DNA of 64,000 bases, from positions 182,739 to 246,738 of the forward strand of contig NZ_JAMLJN010000004.1 in NCBI RefSeq assembly GCF_023634865.1, written 5' to 3'. This document shows, one piece after another, positions 7,466 to 15,436 of this stretch. Source of the DNA: Flavobacterium fragile (GTDB lineage: Bacteria > Bacteroidota > Bacteroidia > Flavobacteriales > Flavobacteriaceae). Position 1 is the first letter of the stretch; each line of letters begins with the position of its first letter. The translations under genes were made by a program, and so were the position numbers. The notes below the pieces were generated by a model, which worked only from the letters and a program-made list of their open reading frames with translations, searched no databases and was not told the origin of the DNA.

Positions 7466-8293
7466 ATGAGTGAAGTAAAATCGAAATACGAGATTTTTAA
7501 ACAAAAAGCACACATTGTCATCTACGGAACTAATACAGTTGCGGGAAGACTTTTCGACTTAATACTTCTGGGTTTGATTTTACTGAGTGTGGTTTTAGTG
7601 ATGTTGGAAACCGTAAAAGAATTCGATGGAAAATACCATACCTTCATACTAATTTCGGAATGGGTTATAACCATTTTCTTTACTATCGAATATTTATTGC
7701 GAATAATAACGATTAAAAAACCCATCAATTACATTTTAAGTTTCTACGGAATTATTGATTTAGTAGCGATTTTACCTATGTATTTATCGTTTTTCTTTGT
7801 AGGAACAAGCGTATTCACTGTGATTAGAGCCTTACGATTATTGCGGTTATTCAAAATATTGAACCATCCGCAATTCTCTAGTCAATCGGTACATTTACGA
7901 GAATCAATTATTGCGAGTCGTGGTCGTATTTTAGTTTTTATGTACTTTATTTTAATCAGTTGTATTATTGTGGGTTCAGTTATGTATGTTGTAGAAGGTC
8001 CTGAAGCTGGCTTTACAAGTATTCCTGTTTCAATTTATTGGTGTATAGTAACTTTAACGACTGTTGGTTTTGGTGATATTACGCCCATAACGCCATTGGG
8101 TCAATTTATAGCTTCCTTTGTAATGATCATGGGTTACGGCATCATTGCAGTTCCCACTGGAATTATTACGGCTGAAATTGCGAAAAACATGCCAAAAACC
8201 AAAGAAAGCGACAAAAAAGTATGCCAAAACTGTGGTAATTCAGAACATTTACTACACGCAAAATATTGTCAAGACTGCGGAAGCGAATTATAA
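7466..8293 (+). CDS. Voltage-gated potassium channel-like protein with C-terminal zinc ribbon
   Basis: A 275-residue inner-membrane cation channel of the six-transmembrane type. Hydrophobic segments fit S1 to S6. S4 carries regularly spaced arginines, RALRLLRLFK (residues 121-130), as a voltage sensor. The pore has TLTTVGFGDITP with the K+ selectivity filter TVGFGD at 199-204. The C-terminus is unusual: C253-x2-C256 and C268-x2-C271 form a four-cysteine zinc ribbon (CQNCG and CQDCG), presumably cytosolic. It lies 17 bp after the exonuclease gene and its stop is followed after one base by miaA, so it probably sits in an operon, though no shared pathway is obvious. Confidence 0.9.
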   Translation: MSEVKSKYEIFKQKAHIVIYGTNTVAGRLFDLILLGLILLSVVLVMLETVKEFDGKYHTFILISEWVITIFFTIEYLLRIITIKKPINYILSFYGIIDLVAILPMYLSFFFVGTSVFTVIRALRLLRLFKILNHPQFSSQSVHLRESIIASRGRILVFMYFILISCIIVGSVMYVVEGPEAGFTSIPVSIYWCIVTLTTVGFGDITPITPLGQFIASFVMIMGYGIIAVPTGIITAEIAKNMPKTKESDKKVCQNCGNSEHLLHAKYCQDCGSEL

Positions 8294-8294
8294 A

Positions 8295-9218
8295 ATGAAT
8301 TACTTAATTACGATTATTGGTCCAACAGCCATTGGAAAAACAGCATTAAGCATTTACTTAGCACAACACTTTGGTTGTGACATTATTTCCTGCGATAGTC
8401 GCCAGTTTTTCAGAGAAATGAAAATTGGAACCGCTGTTCCTAGTGATGAAGAATTAGCTGCAGCACCCCATCATTTTATCCAAAATAAATCTATTTTTGA
8501 AAGTTATTCTGTTGGTGATTTTGAACAAGAAGCTTTGGCTAAATTGGACGAATTATTTCAGAAAAACAACATTCAAATTATGGTAGGTGGTTCTGGATTA
8601 TATGTCGATGCCGTTTTGAAAGGATTTGATGATTTTCCAGATATTGATGATTCGGTTCGAACTGAAATTAATGCTAAATATGATGATTTAGGAATCGAAT
8701 TTTTGCAAGAGCAACTCCAAAATCTAGATTCGGAATATTACCAAAAATTACAAATTGAAAACCCACAAACCTTGCTAAATCCTCAACGTATGAAACGTTT
8801 TGTTGAAGTTTGCATCGGAAGTGGAAAACCGTATTCCAGTTTCATTGGAAAACGAAAAAATGAGAGAAACTTCACTCCTATCATCATTGGTTTAGAAGCG
8901 AATCGAGAAATCATTTACGACAGAATTAACCAACGTGTTGATATTATGCTAAAAGAAGGACTTTTAGAAGAGGCTCAATCTTTATATCCGAACAAACAGC
9001 TGAATGCTTTACAAACCGTTGGTTACAGAGAATTATTTGATTATTTTGATGGAAAAACTACATTAGATTTCGTCATCGAACAAATTAAAATGAATACCAG
9101 ACGCTTTGCAAAACGCCAAATTACTTGGTTTAAACGAACAGAAAACGTGAGTTGGTTTGATTTTTTAGCAGATAGAAAAGAGATAATTCAAGTTATTGAA
9201 AAAATAATGAACCCTTAA
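8295..9218 (+). CDS. miaA: tRNA dimethylallyltransferase MiaA
   Basis: Transfers a dimethylallyl group to N6 of A37 in tRNAs that read UNN codons. The 307-residue length is typical. The P-loop is IIGPTAIGKTAL (about residues 7-18), followed by ISCDSRQFFREMKIGTA with the conserved Asp-Ser. The mid-region has MVGGSGLYVDAVLKG, and the tRNA-binding end QTVGYRELFDYFDG and QIKMNTRRFAKRQITWFKR. The ATG at 8295 begins one base after the channel gene's stop and gives the standard N-terminus MNYLITIIGPTA. An in-frame start further upstream, inside the channel gene, was rejected. Confidence 0.97.
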   Translation: MNYLITIIGPTAIGKTALSIYLAQHFGCDIISCDSRQFFREMKIGTAVPSDEELAAAPHHFIQNKSIFESYSVGDFEQEALAKLDELFQKNNIQIMVGGSGLYVDAVLKGFDDFPDIDDSVRTEINAKYDDLGIEFLQEQLQNLDSEYYQKLQIENPQTLLNPQRMKRFVEVCIGSGKPYSSFIGKRKNERNFTPIIIGLEANREIIYDRINQRVDIMLKEGLLEEAQSLYPNKQLNALQTVGYRELFDYFDGKTTLDFVIEQIKMNTRRFAKRQITWFKRTENVSWFDFLADRKEIIQVIEKIMNP

Positions 9219-9262
9219 CGCAACCGTATAAGATTTTTCTCATCTTAGCTAAAAATAAACAA

Positions 9263-9898
9263 ATGAAAAAAATAGTGTTATTTTTATTATTAACTTTTGT
9301 GTCATGTGAAATTCCATATGATGGAGAGACTATAATAAAACTAAAAATAAAAGTAGTTAATTCAAATAACGAACCACTTGCTAACGAAAAGGCTTACATT
9401 GAAACAAGCTATGCTGATGGTAGTTATGATTTTTCAACTTATAAAAAAACTTCTAACGCAGAAGGATTAATACAATTTAATATGTTTAAACCCACAAACT
9501 CTGCAACTCTTGTTTTAGATACATCTACAGAATATTTACCTGTTTCAATTCACGGTCTTGATGATAATAATTTTGAAGGAATAAATTGGAATTTAGAAAC
9601 TTTAACGCTTTTCAAATTTGAAGAACTAGTTTCTTTTACTGTTAATATTAACCAAGTGTCAACTAATAAAGTTCTTAAATCAATTTCTATAAACGGAATT
9701 GAATACCGTGAACATATTTTTTTAAACAGTAACTACATTGATTTTTACTACGAATATCCAACAAATTTTATGTTAAAGAAAAATCAGAATTTTGAATTGC
9801 TATATAAAACTATAAATACAGACACTAATGAAATTGAAGAATTTGTAATTCCTTTACGAATTAATGAGACTGAAACAAATTATACAATCATCATTTAA
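9263..9898 (+). CDS. Hypothetical lipoprotein
   Basis: A 211-residue protein of unknown function. It starts MKKIVLFLLLTFVSCEIPYDG, a lipoprotein signal peptide with lipobox FVSC, cysteine at about residue 15. The acidic Glu at +2 leaves surface or periplasmic location open. The N-terminal half (KLKIKVVNSNNEPLANEKAYIET) looks like a carboxypeptidase-regulatory or Ig-like beta-sandwich, seen in many Bacteroidetes envelope proteins, but this is only a fold impression. It forms a pair with the next gene, which begins two bases after its stop and encodes an outer-membrane barrel-like protein, so the two may work together at the outer membrane. Confidence 0.72.
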   Translation: MKKIVLFLLLTFVSCEIPYDGETIIKLKIKVVNSNNEPLANEKAYIETSYADGSYDFSTYKKTSNAEGLIQFNMFKPTNSATLVLDTSTEYLPVSIHGLDDNNFEGINWNLETLTLFKFEELVSFTVNINQVSTNKVLKSISINGIEYREHIFLNSNYIDFYYEYPTNFMLKKNQNFELLYKTINTDTNEIEEFVIPLRINETETNYTIII

Positions 9899-9899
9899 A

Positions 9900-10490
9900 A
9901 TGAAAAAACTTTTTTTTACTATATTTTTAGTTTATAATCTTTCGTTCGGCCAAAATAAAAAAGATACCAAAAATGTAGATTTAGAACCAAGTATGCGTAT
10001 AGGTTTCTCAATGCCAATTCACTTTGGAAATAATTTACTATCAAAGGAGTTTGATAACAATTTTGGTTTAAGTAGTAATTTTAGTTTTATAAAAATTTAT
10101 GATGTAAGATTATCAATTGGATTAGAATATCAAAGATATAATGGAAGTAATTCAAGTATTGGAAATATAAGTCACATAAATAAATTTAATTATTCTTTTC
10201 AGAGTGATTATACTATTAGCTTAAAAAATAAACTCGACTTGGTCCCATTTATAAATTATTCTTTTGCCAGATTAAACTATAAAAACTCATACAACACTGT
10301 TGCTAATCAGAGAGCCAATGAAATAAAAATAGGTACCCACATAGATTATCAACTTAATAAAACGTATTCGATTTATTATAGGCTTAGTTATAACAAATTG
10401 ATTAACGATATGAAAGGAAGTCCTCAAGATAAAAAATACTACGGCAATACTAATGCAATACAATTAACACTAGGATTTGAATTTAATTAA
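9900..10490 (+). CDS. Putative outer-membrane beta-barrel protein
   Basis: A 196-residue exported protein. The N-terminus MKKLFFTIFLVYNLSFGQNK is a signal peptide. The mature part alternates aromatic and polar residues in short strands (RIGFSMPIHFG, VRLSIGLEYQRY, SFQSDYTISL, YYRLSYNKL) and ends in QLTLGFEFN with a terminal hydrophobic strand, as in small porin-like barrels. No specific family was recognised. The ATG at 9900 was chosen because it starts the signal peptide; the longer reading would begin inside the preceding lipoprotein gene. It overlaps no neighbour and lies five bases before the thioesterase gene. Confidence 0.7.
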   Translation: MKKLFFTIFLVYNLSFGQNKKDTKNVDLEPSMRIGFSMPIHFGNNLLSKEFDNNFGLSSNFSFIKIYDVRLSIGLEYQRYNGSNSSIGNISHINKFNYSFQSDYTISLKNKLDLVPFINYSFARLNYKNSYNTVANQRANEIKIGTHIDYQLNKTYSIYYRLSYNKLINDMKGSPQDKKYYGNTNAIQLTLGFEFN

Positions 10491-10495
10491 ATTTT

Positions 10496-11221
10496 ATGCA
10501 AATTTCACCCAACTTTACCTCTATTTTAGAACAAGAACACGAAATCAATTTTCTGCAATGCTATCCAAATGGATTGTTGAAATATACTGAGTTATGTAAT
10601 ATTTTTCAAATCACAGCCGGAATTCATGCCGATTTAGGAGGAATTAGTTTTAGCGATATGCAAGAACATCATCAAGCTTGGGTAATGAGTAAAATGCACT
10701 TGGAAATCAAAAGCTTGCCGAAATGGAAAGATAAAGTTACCGTTAAAACTTGGATAAAATCGTTAGAAAATTCGCGTTCGACACGTTGTTTGGAATTGTA
10801 TCGTGGTCATGAAAAATTAGCTGGGTGCGAAACGTATTGGGCCGTTTTAAATACGCAAATTAGAAGACCTGAAAATTTAACTTTGCCCCACGAACATTTT
10901 ATAAAATATCCAGAACATAGTGCAACTGAAAAATCGGTTCAACGCATTAATTTAGATGTTCCGTTTGAGAAAGTGTTGGATTATAAAGTACAATTATCAG
11001 ATTTGGATATTGTAAACCACGCTAATAACGTAAAATACTTGGAATGGTGTCTAGATACAATGGATAGAAAATTCGTTTTAAAACAACACATAAAAGGTTT
11101 TGAAATGAATTTTTTAAGAGAATTGAATTGGAAAGACGAAGTGGTGATATCAAAAAACGAAAACACGTATATTATAACCAAAGATGAAAAGATTTGTTAT
11201 GCTTTGGAAATTATTGAATAA
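10496..11221 (+). CDS. Acyl-ACP thioesterase (FatA/FatB-like)
   Basis: Probably hydrolyses acyl carrier protein thioesters, releasing fatty acids in the cytoplasm. The 241-residue length suits bacterial members with two hot-dog domains. The first domain has GGISFSDMQEHHQAWVMSKMHLEI and GCETYWAVLNTQIRRP. The second carries VQLSDLDIVNHANNVKYLEW, where NHxNxxxYxEW resembles the catalytic region of plant-type acyl-ACP thioesterases. There is no signal peptide. It closes the plus-strand run and is followed immediately by a strong terminator. Alternative reading: a general hot-dog thioesterase with a different acyl donor. Confidence 0.85.
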   Translation: MQISPNFTSILEQEHEINFLQCYPNGLLKYTELCNIFQITAGIHADLGGISFSDMQEHHQAWVMSKMHLEIKSLPKWKDKVTVKTWIKSLENSRSTRCLELYRGHEKLAGCETYWAVLNTQIRRPENLTLPHEHFIKYPEHSATEKSVQRINLDVPFEKVLDYKVQLSDLDIVNHANNVKYLEWCLDTMDRKFVLKQHIKGFEMNFLRELNWKDEVVISKNENTYIITKDEKICYALEIIE

Positions 11222-11257
11222 AAAAACTCTGTCTTCAATTTAGGACAGAGTTTTTTT
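11221..11257 (+). terminator. Rho-independent terminator after the thioesterase gene
   Basis: AACTCTGTC (11225-11233) pairs with GACAGAGTT (11244-11252) around a 10 nt loop and is followed by a T-run to 11257. A-run and T-run flanks extend the stem and may let it work in both directions. Confidence 0.85.
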
Positions 11258-11270
11258 GACAACATAATAT

Positions 11271-11299
11271 TGAGATTCTGTAACAAGTTCAGAATGACA
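11271..11299 (+). repeat. Dispersed hairpin repeat, intergenic copy
   Basis: GAGATTCTG, TAACAAGTT and CAGAATGACA form a stem ATTCTG/CAGAAT. This is the sister copy of the element inside the YggS-like gene at 5739-5766, with a compensatory base-pair change. It lies between the thioesterase terminator and the end of the response-regulator gene. Confidence 0.75.
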
Positions 11300-11309
11300 A
11301 AAATCTTCT

Positions 11310-12008
11310 TTATTTTTTGACTACTAATCTAAAACCTTCTCCATGAATGTTTAAGATTTCTACATTTTCATCTTGTTTTAAGAACTTTCTCAATTTAGCG
11401 ATGTATACGTCCATACTTCTTGATGTGAAGTAGTTATCGTCTCTCCAAATTTTAGTTAAAGCTAATTCTCTTGGCATCAAATCATTTTCATGAAGTGCCA
11501 ACATTTTTAATAATTCGCATTCTTTTGGCGATAACTTAATTGGCTCTTGACCTGGATAGGTTAAGAAACGTAATTTTGAATTTAAGTGGAATTTACCGAT
11601 TTCAAACTCAAATTTAGTAGTATCTGGTTTTACTTCAGAAGCTTTTCTTTGAATAATCGCTTTGATTTTCATTAAAAGTACTTCAGAATCGAAAGGTTTA
11701 TTTAAATAATCATCTGCTCCTACTTTATATCCTTTTAAAACATCTTCTTTCAATGTTTTAGCCGTTAAAAATATAATTGGCACTTCTTGATTTTTCTCGC
11801 GAATTTCTCTTGCTAAAGTATAACCATCTTTGTAAGGCATCATGACGTCTAAAATACACAAATCAAAGGTGTCTTTTTTGAACTTTTCAAAACCTTCCAT
11901 TCCGTTTTTAGCTAAGGTAACCTCAAAATCATTTATCATTAAATAATCTTTCAAAACTGCCCCAAAATTTGGATCGTCTTCTACTAATAATATTTTCTTT
12001 GCTTCCAT
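11310..12008 (-). CDS. OmpR/PhoB-family response regulator (RprY-like)
   Basis: The 232-residue output partner of the histidine kinase encoded just upstream. The receiver domain (about residues 5-118) has acidic pair VEDD, phosphorylation site LCILDVMMP with Asp near residue 54, switch Thr in IIFLTAK and Lys in DYLNKPF. The C-terminal winged-helix domain (about 130-230) has LSPKECELLKML and SMDVYIAKLRKFL with the recognition helix. The layout resembles Bacteroides RprY; that gene name is inference, so no symbol is given. It is translated 21 bp after the kinase stop, indicating one transcript. Direct TTAAC repeats ahead of the kinase may be its own binding site. Confidence 0.93.
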   Translation of the reverse strand: MEAKKILLVEDDPNFGAVLKDYLMINDFEVTLAKNGMEGFEKFKKDTFDLCILDVMMPYKDGYTLAREIREKNQEVPIIFLTAKTLKEDVLKGYKVGADDYLNKPFDSEVLLMKIKAIIQRKASEVKPDTTKFEFEIGKFHLNSKLRFLTYPGQEPIKLSPKECELLKMLALHENDLMPRELALTKIWRDDNYFTSRSMDVYIAKLRKFLKQDENVEILNIHGEGFRLVVKK

Positions 12009-12029
12009 ATTGATTGTGTGTCTATTTTT

Positions 12030-13613
12030 TTAATTAATTAATGGCATTTTTATAATAAAGGTACTTCCTTTACCTTTTTCACTTTCTACAAATATTTGAC
12101 CATTGTGATCTTCTACTATTTGTTTAACATAGGCTAATCCTAATCCATGTCCTTTTACATTATGTAAATCTCCCGTGTGTTCTCGGTAGAATTTTTCAAA
12201 AACTCTTTTTTGTGCTACTTTACTCATTCCTGAACCTTGATCTTGAATTTTAATTAGAATAAAATCTTTTATATTCTCTGTAAAGACATCAATAATAGGT
12301 GCATTGGGTGAATACTTAATAGCGTTATCTAACATGTTAACTAATACATTCGTAAAATGTACTTCATTGAGTAAAATAGTACTTCGTTGCGCATTAAAAT
12401 GCGAATGAATAACCCCTTCTCTATCTTCTACTATTAAACTTACGTGTTCAATGGCATCTTCAATAATTTCTGTAACATCTTTTGGCTCTTTTGAGATGTC
12501 GAGTTCATTTTTTTCTAATTTAGAAATACGTAGTACATTTTCCACTTGAGCATGCATTCGTTTATTTTCATCTTTAATCATTTGGAGATAACGCTGTACT
12601 TTTTCTTTGTCGTCAATGATTTTAGGGTTCTTAATAGCATCTAAAGCTAAGTTTATAGTAGCTATAGGTGTTTTGAACTCATGCGTCATATTATTAATGA
12701 AATCAGTTTTGATTTCAGAAATTTGTTTTTGCTTGATTAATTGGTTTAAAGCACTCGAATACGTTAAAACAATTACCAATGTAAATAATAATGATAAACT
12801 TGTAATTCCTATTAGCGATGAAAAAACGAACTTACTTTTTTGTGGAAAACTAACTAACAATTGATATTTAGTCATTCCTTCATTATCTTGAAAAATCGGA
12901 ATACCATAAGTGTTTTTTTTGTCGTACTTAAAATCTTCAGAACGAACTTTTGTGGCAAGACCATTACTATATATTCCGAATTCAAAAGGAGTTTTAACTC
13001 CATATTTATGAAGTTCCTCTTTTAGATACTTACCAAGTTCTTCAGTAGAAACTCTTTGTTGAATGGGTTTTAAAGCTACCACATCTTTAAACGCAACCTC
13101 AAAATTAGCTTTGTCTAAACTTGAAACACTTCCTACTTTGTTAATTGAAATATCTGGAAACGATTTCATGTGTGGACTACCATCATTTATAGAGTTACCA
13201 TTAAAAATTTCAGTTTTTCTTTTAGAAACTACATTACCAAAATTGATTGAATTTGCATTTTTATCAAAGAACGAACCGTTTATACCATAATTTTCCGCTA
13301 CGAGTGTATTGGTGTAAATAATTGTCTCGTTTGTTTTTTTATCTCTTTCATAGAAATAGATTTCTTTCAATTCCTCTTCTTCAGGAATTTTACCAGTACT
13401 ATCAATAATTTTATTGTAATGATTAAAGAAAGTTACTAACTCATTTTCTTTGATAGAGTTGGATACGTTTCCTAAAACTTGTTTAACATGGTATTTAAAT
13501 TCTTCCTCATTTTTGTCCAAAGAAGTTGAGATCCAATACAATTGAACCAGAATTATACCAATTAATGATAAACTCATTAAGAAAACCAATAATCTAAATC
13601 TTGACTTATTCAT
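12030..13613 (-). CDS. Sensor histidine kinase (RprX-like)
   Basis: A 527-residue inner-membrane kinase. A first transmembrane helix lies at about residues 7-29, a periplasmic sensor of about 225 residues follows, and a second helix at about 258-283 (SLIGITSLSLLFTLVIVLTY). The H-box is NMTHEFKTPIATI with the phospho-accepting His. The ATPase has N-box NMLDNAIKYSP, G1 DQGSGM and G2 GHGLGLAYVK. The sensor matches no domain I recognise, so the signal is unknown. ATG at 13613 is preferred over an in-frame TTG one codon upstream. It precedes its response regulator, and five TTAAC-type units lie directly upstream. Confidence 0.93.
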   Translation of the reverse strand: MNKSRFRLLVFLMSLSLIGIILVQLYWISTSLDKNEEEFKYHVKQVLGNVSNSIKENELVTFFNHYNKIIDSTGKIPEEEELKEIYFYERDKKTNETIIYTNTLVAENYGINGSFFDKNANSINFGNVVSKRKTEIFNGNSINDGSPHMKSFPDISINKVGSVSSLDKANFEVAFKDVVALKPIQQRVSTEELGKYLKEELHKYGVKTPFEFGIYSNGLATKVRSEDFKYDKKNTYGIPIFQDNEGMTKYQLLVSFPQKSKFVFSSLIGITSLSLLFTLVIVLTYSSALNQLIKQKQISEIKTDFINNMTHEFKTPIATINLALDAIKNPKIIDDKEKVQRYLQMIKDENKRMHAQVENVLRISKLEKNELDISKEPKDVTEIIEDAIEHVSLIVEDREGVIHSHFNAQRSTILLNEVHFTNVLVNMLDNAIKYSPNAPIIDVFTENIKDFILIKIQDQGSGMSKVAQKRVFEKFYREHTGDLHNVKGHGLGLAYVKQIVEDHNGQIFVESEKGKGSTFIIKMPLIN

Positions 13614-13623
13614 CAAAACAAAT

Positions 13624-13670
13624 TTAACATTTTAACACTTCTTGTTAAAATATATTAACCAAAGATTAAC
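13624..13670 (-). promoter_or_regulatory. Cluster of TTAAC repeats upstream of the kinase gene, possible autoregulatory site
   Basis: TTAAC lies at 13624-13628, 13632-13636, 13655-13659 and 13666-13670, with an inverted GTTAA at 13644-13648. The last two direct copies start 11 bp apart, the spacing typical of OmpR/PhoB-type regulators. TTTTAACA (13630-13637) and TGTTAAAA (13643-13650) form a perfect inverted repeat. Binding by the encoded regulator is inference. Confidence 0.5.
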
Positions 13671-13684
13671 ATAAAAACCTTTTT

Positions 13685-14272
13685 TTAAAGTTTTGCTAAT
13701 TTTTTAAGAATTACATCAACTTCTTTAAATGTAGTTTGTAAGTCAATATTATGAACAACATAATCACTAAGGAATTCTTTTTCAGCCTCTGGAAGTTGAT
13801 TTTTCATTCTACTTACAATAGTTGCTCTATCAACATTATCGCGCTTTGTTGCTCTTTGTATTCGAAGTTCTTCGGGTGCTGTAATCAAAATAATTTTATC
13901 ACATTGTTTATTCCCACCGGTTTCAAAAAGGATAGCTACTTCTTTAATTATAAAGGGAAAATTTTTATGTTCTTTAATCCAATTTTGAAAATGAAGATGA
14001 ACTTCAGGATGTACAATAGCGTTTAATTCTTTTAATTTTTGGGGGTTATTAAAAACCTGTTCAGCGATTCGCTTTCGATTAAGAGAATTATCGTCATTAA
14101 GAATTGACTCAGAGAATAGTTCTTGAATTTTTTGTTTAACATCGTCTCGTTCCATAATTTTTTTGGCTTCTTCATCGGCAATGTATACGGGAATTCCCTT
14201 TGAAGCAATATAATTTGCTACAGTAGATTTTCCACTTCCAATACCACCTGTTAAACCAACTATTTTTGTCAT
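13685..14272 (-). CDS. coaE: Dephospho-CoA kinase
   Basis: Catalyses the last step of coenzyme A synthesis, ATP-dependent phosphorylation of dephospho-CoA. The 195-residue length is typical. The P-loop is GLTGGIGSGKSTVA (residues 6-19). The substrate-binding region has YIADEEAKKIM, then LNRKRIAEQVFN and IVHPEVHLHF, and VAILFETGGN with the family's conserved LFE. ADP-binding residues lie in RATKRDNVD. It begins two bases after the stop of the glycosyltransferase gene, so the two are co-transcribed. Two other CoA-related genes (coaBC, sucC) are elsewhere in the window. Confidence 0.96.
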   Translation of the reverse strand: MTKIVGLTGGIGSGKSTVANYIASKGIPVYIADEEAKKIMERDDVKQKIQELFSESILNDDNSLNRKRIAEQVFNNPQKLKELNAIVHPEVHLHFQNWIKEHKNFPFIIKEVAILFETGGNKQCDKIILITAPEELRIQRATKRDNVDRATIVSRMKNQLPEAEKEFLSDYVVHNIDLQTTFKEVDVILKKLAKL

Positions 14273-14274
14273 AT

Positions 14275-15273
14275 TTATTTCTTAAAAAACAACTCAGGAA
14301 ATGCTTCTTGAGGTTTTTGTTTCAAAATTGAGATTCTGTAATAAGAAAGTAAAAATCCTTTCCCATAACCATAAAACTGAATTACGGTTGCCCACAATGA
14401 AAATAACGCAATTTTTAAATTTTTATTGAATAATAGCGAACTTAAAAATAATAGAGAAAAATAAAATCCGTAAAAGGCAATAAAAATTGGAACTTTAAAA
14501 ATTGCTAACAACACTGAAAACAAAAATCCAATTAAGAATAGACTTGGAAACCAAAAAGTAATTTTAGCATGTTCAGGATACCAAGAATTTAAAATGGGAC
14601 GCGCTTTGCCAAATTTATTGACTTGAATTTGGAATTTTTCCCAACTGATCCTTCTTTTATGATATACAAAAGCATTCTTAATCAACTTAGTTTTAAAACC
14701 TAAATTCCACAATCGAATTGATAAATCGGGATCTTCTCCTGGATGAATATTTCCAAAACCATTGGATGCTTCAAAGGCTTTTTTGGATAATCCCATGTTA
14801 AAACTTCGAGGTTGAAATTTATCAACTTTTTCACTTCCTCCTCTAATTCCACCTGTAGTAAGGAATGAAGTCATAGCAAAATTGATTGCTTTTTGTATAT
14901 CTGAAAAAGAGTCCAAAGCTGCATCGGGACCTCCAAAACAATCAACATATTCCTCTTCTAAACTCTTTTGAACTTGAGTCAAATAATCTTCGGGAATAAT
15001 ACAATCGGAATCTAAGATGATAAAATAATCACCTTTAGCCACTTTCATTCCATAATTACGTGAATCTCCAGGACCAGAATTGGATTTAAAATAATAAGCT
15101 ATAGTTAATCTACTATTATATTTTTCAATAACATCTTCACATGGAATAGTTGAACCGTCTTCAACAACTACAACTTCAAAAGGAATTGAGGAAGAAAACT
15201 TAGTCATGCTTTCCAACAATTCATCAATTTCATCAGGACGATTGTAAACGGGAACAATAAAAGAAAAATACAT
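14275..15273 (-). CDS. Family 2 glycosyltransferase with C-terminal membrane segments
   Basis: A 332-residue GT-A fold enzyme that probably transfers a sugar to a lipid or surface polysaccharide at the inner face of the cytoplasmic membrane. The N-terminus has FIVPVYNRPDEIDELLESM. The nucleotide-sugar region has VVVEDGS and the metal-binding motif IILDSDCIIP. The acceptor and catalytic region has GEDPDLSIRLWNLG (about residues 180-193). Two or three hydrophobic helices lie near 235-300. Substrate cannot be told. It starts a two-gene operon with coaE, and an inverted repeat lies in its upstream region. Confidence 0.88.
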   Translation of the reverse strand: MYFSFIVPVYNRPDEIDELLESMTKFSSSIPFEVVVVEDGSTIPCEDVIEKYNSRLTIAYYFKSNSGPGDSRNYGMKVAKGDYFIILDSDCIIPEDYLTQVQKSLEEEYVDCFGGPDAALDSFSDIQKAINFAMTSFLTTGGIRGGSEKVDKFQPRSFNMGLSKKAFEASNGFGNIHPGEDPDLSIRLWNLGFKTKLIKNAFVYHKRRISWEKFQIQVNKFGKARPILNSWYPEHAKITFWFPSLFLIGFLFSVLLAIFKVPIFIAFYGFYFSLLFLSSLLFNKNLKIALFSLWATVIQFYGYGKGFLLSYYRISILKQKPQEAFPELFFKK

Positions 15274-15293
15274 CTTAATTTTTTTTACAAACC

Positions 15294-15340
15294 TACATAA
15301 ATTTTAAAGATTTTAGAGAATTGTCCTCCTAATTTATGTA
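15294..15340. promoter_or_regulatory. Inverted repeat upstream of the glycosyltransferase gene
   Basis: TACATAAATT (15294-15303) and its exact complement AATTTATGTA (15331-15340) flank 27 bp, upstream of the glycosyltransferase start. It may be an operator or an mRNA leader hairpin; neither is proven. Confidence 0.4.
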
Positions 15341-15383
15341 AGTTCTTTATTCTATTAACAAAATAAAATATAGAAAAAAGATT

Positions 15384-15414
15384 ATAAAAAAAGTCCCGAA
15401 TAAATCGGGACTTT
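15384..15414 (-). terminator. Terminator of the T9SS protein gene
   Basis: AAGTCCCGA (15391-15399) and TCGGGACTT (15405-15413) form a 9 bp stem with a 5 nt loop. Read on the minus strand it is followed by a T-run (A-run at 15385-15392 on plus). It lies 23 bp past the stop codon. Confidence 0.85.
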
Positions 15415-15436
15415 AATCATTAACTAAATTTAATAT

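Noticed and set aside
8145..8294. Longer MiaA reading frame starting inside the channel gene
   Set aside because: The added residues do not resemble MiaA, and the P-loop begins at the usual distance from the ATG at 8295.
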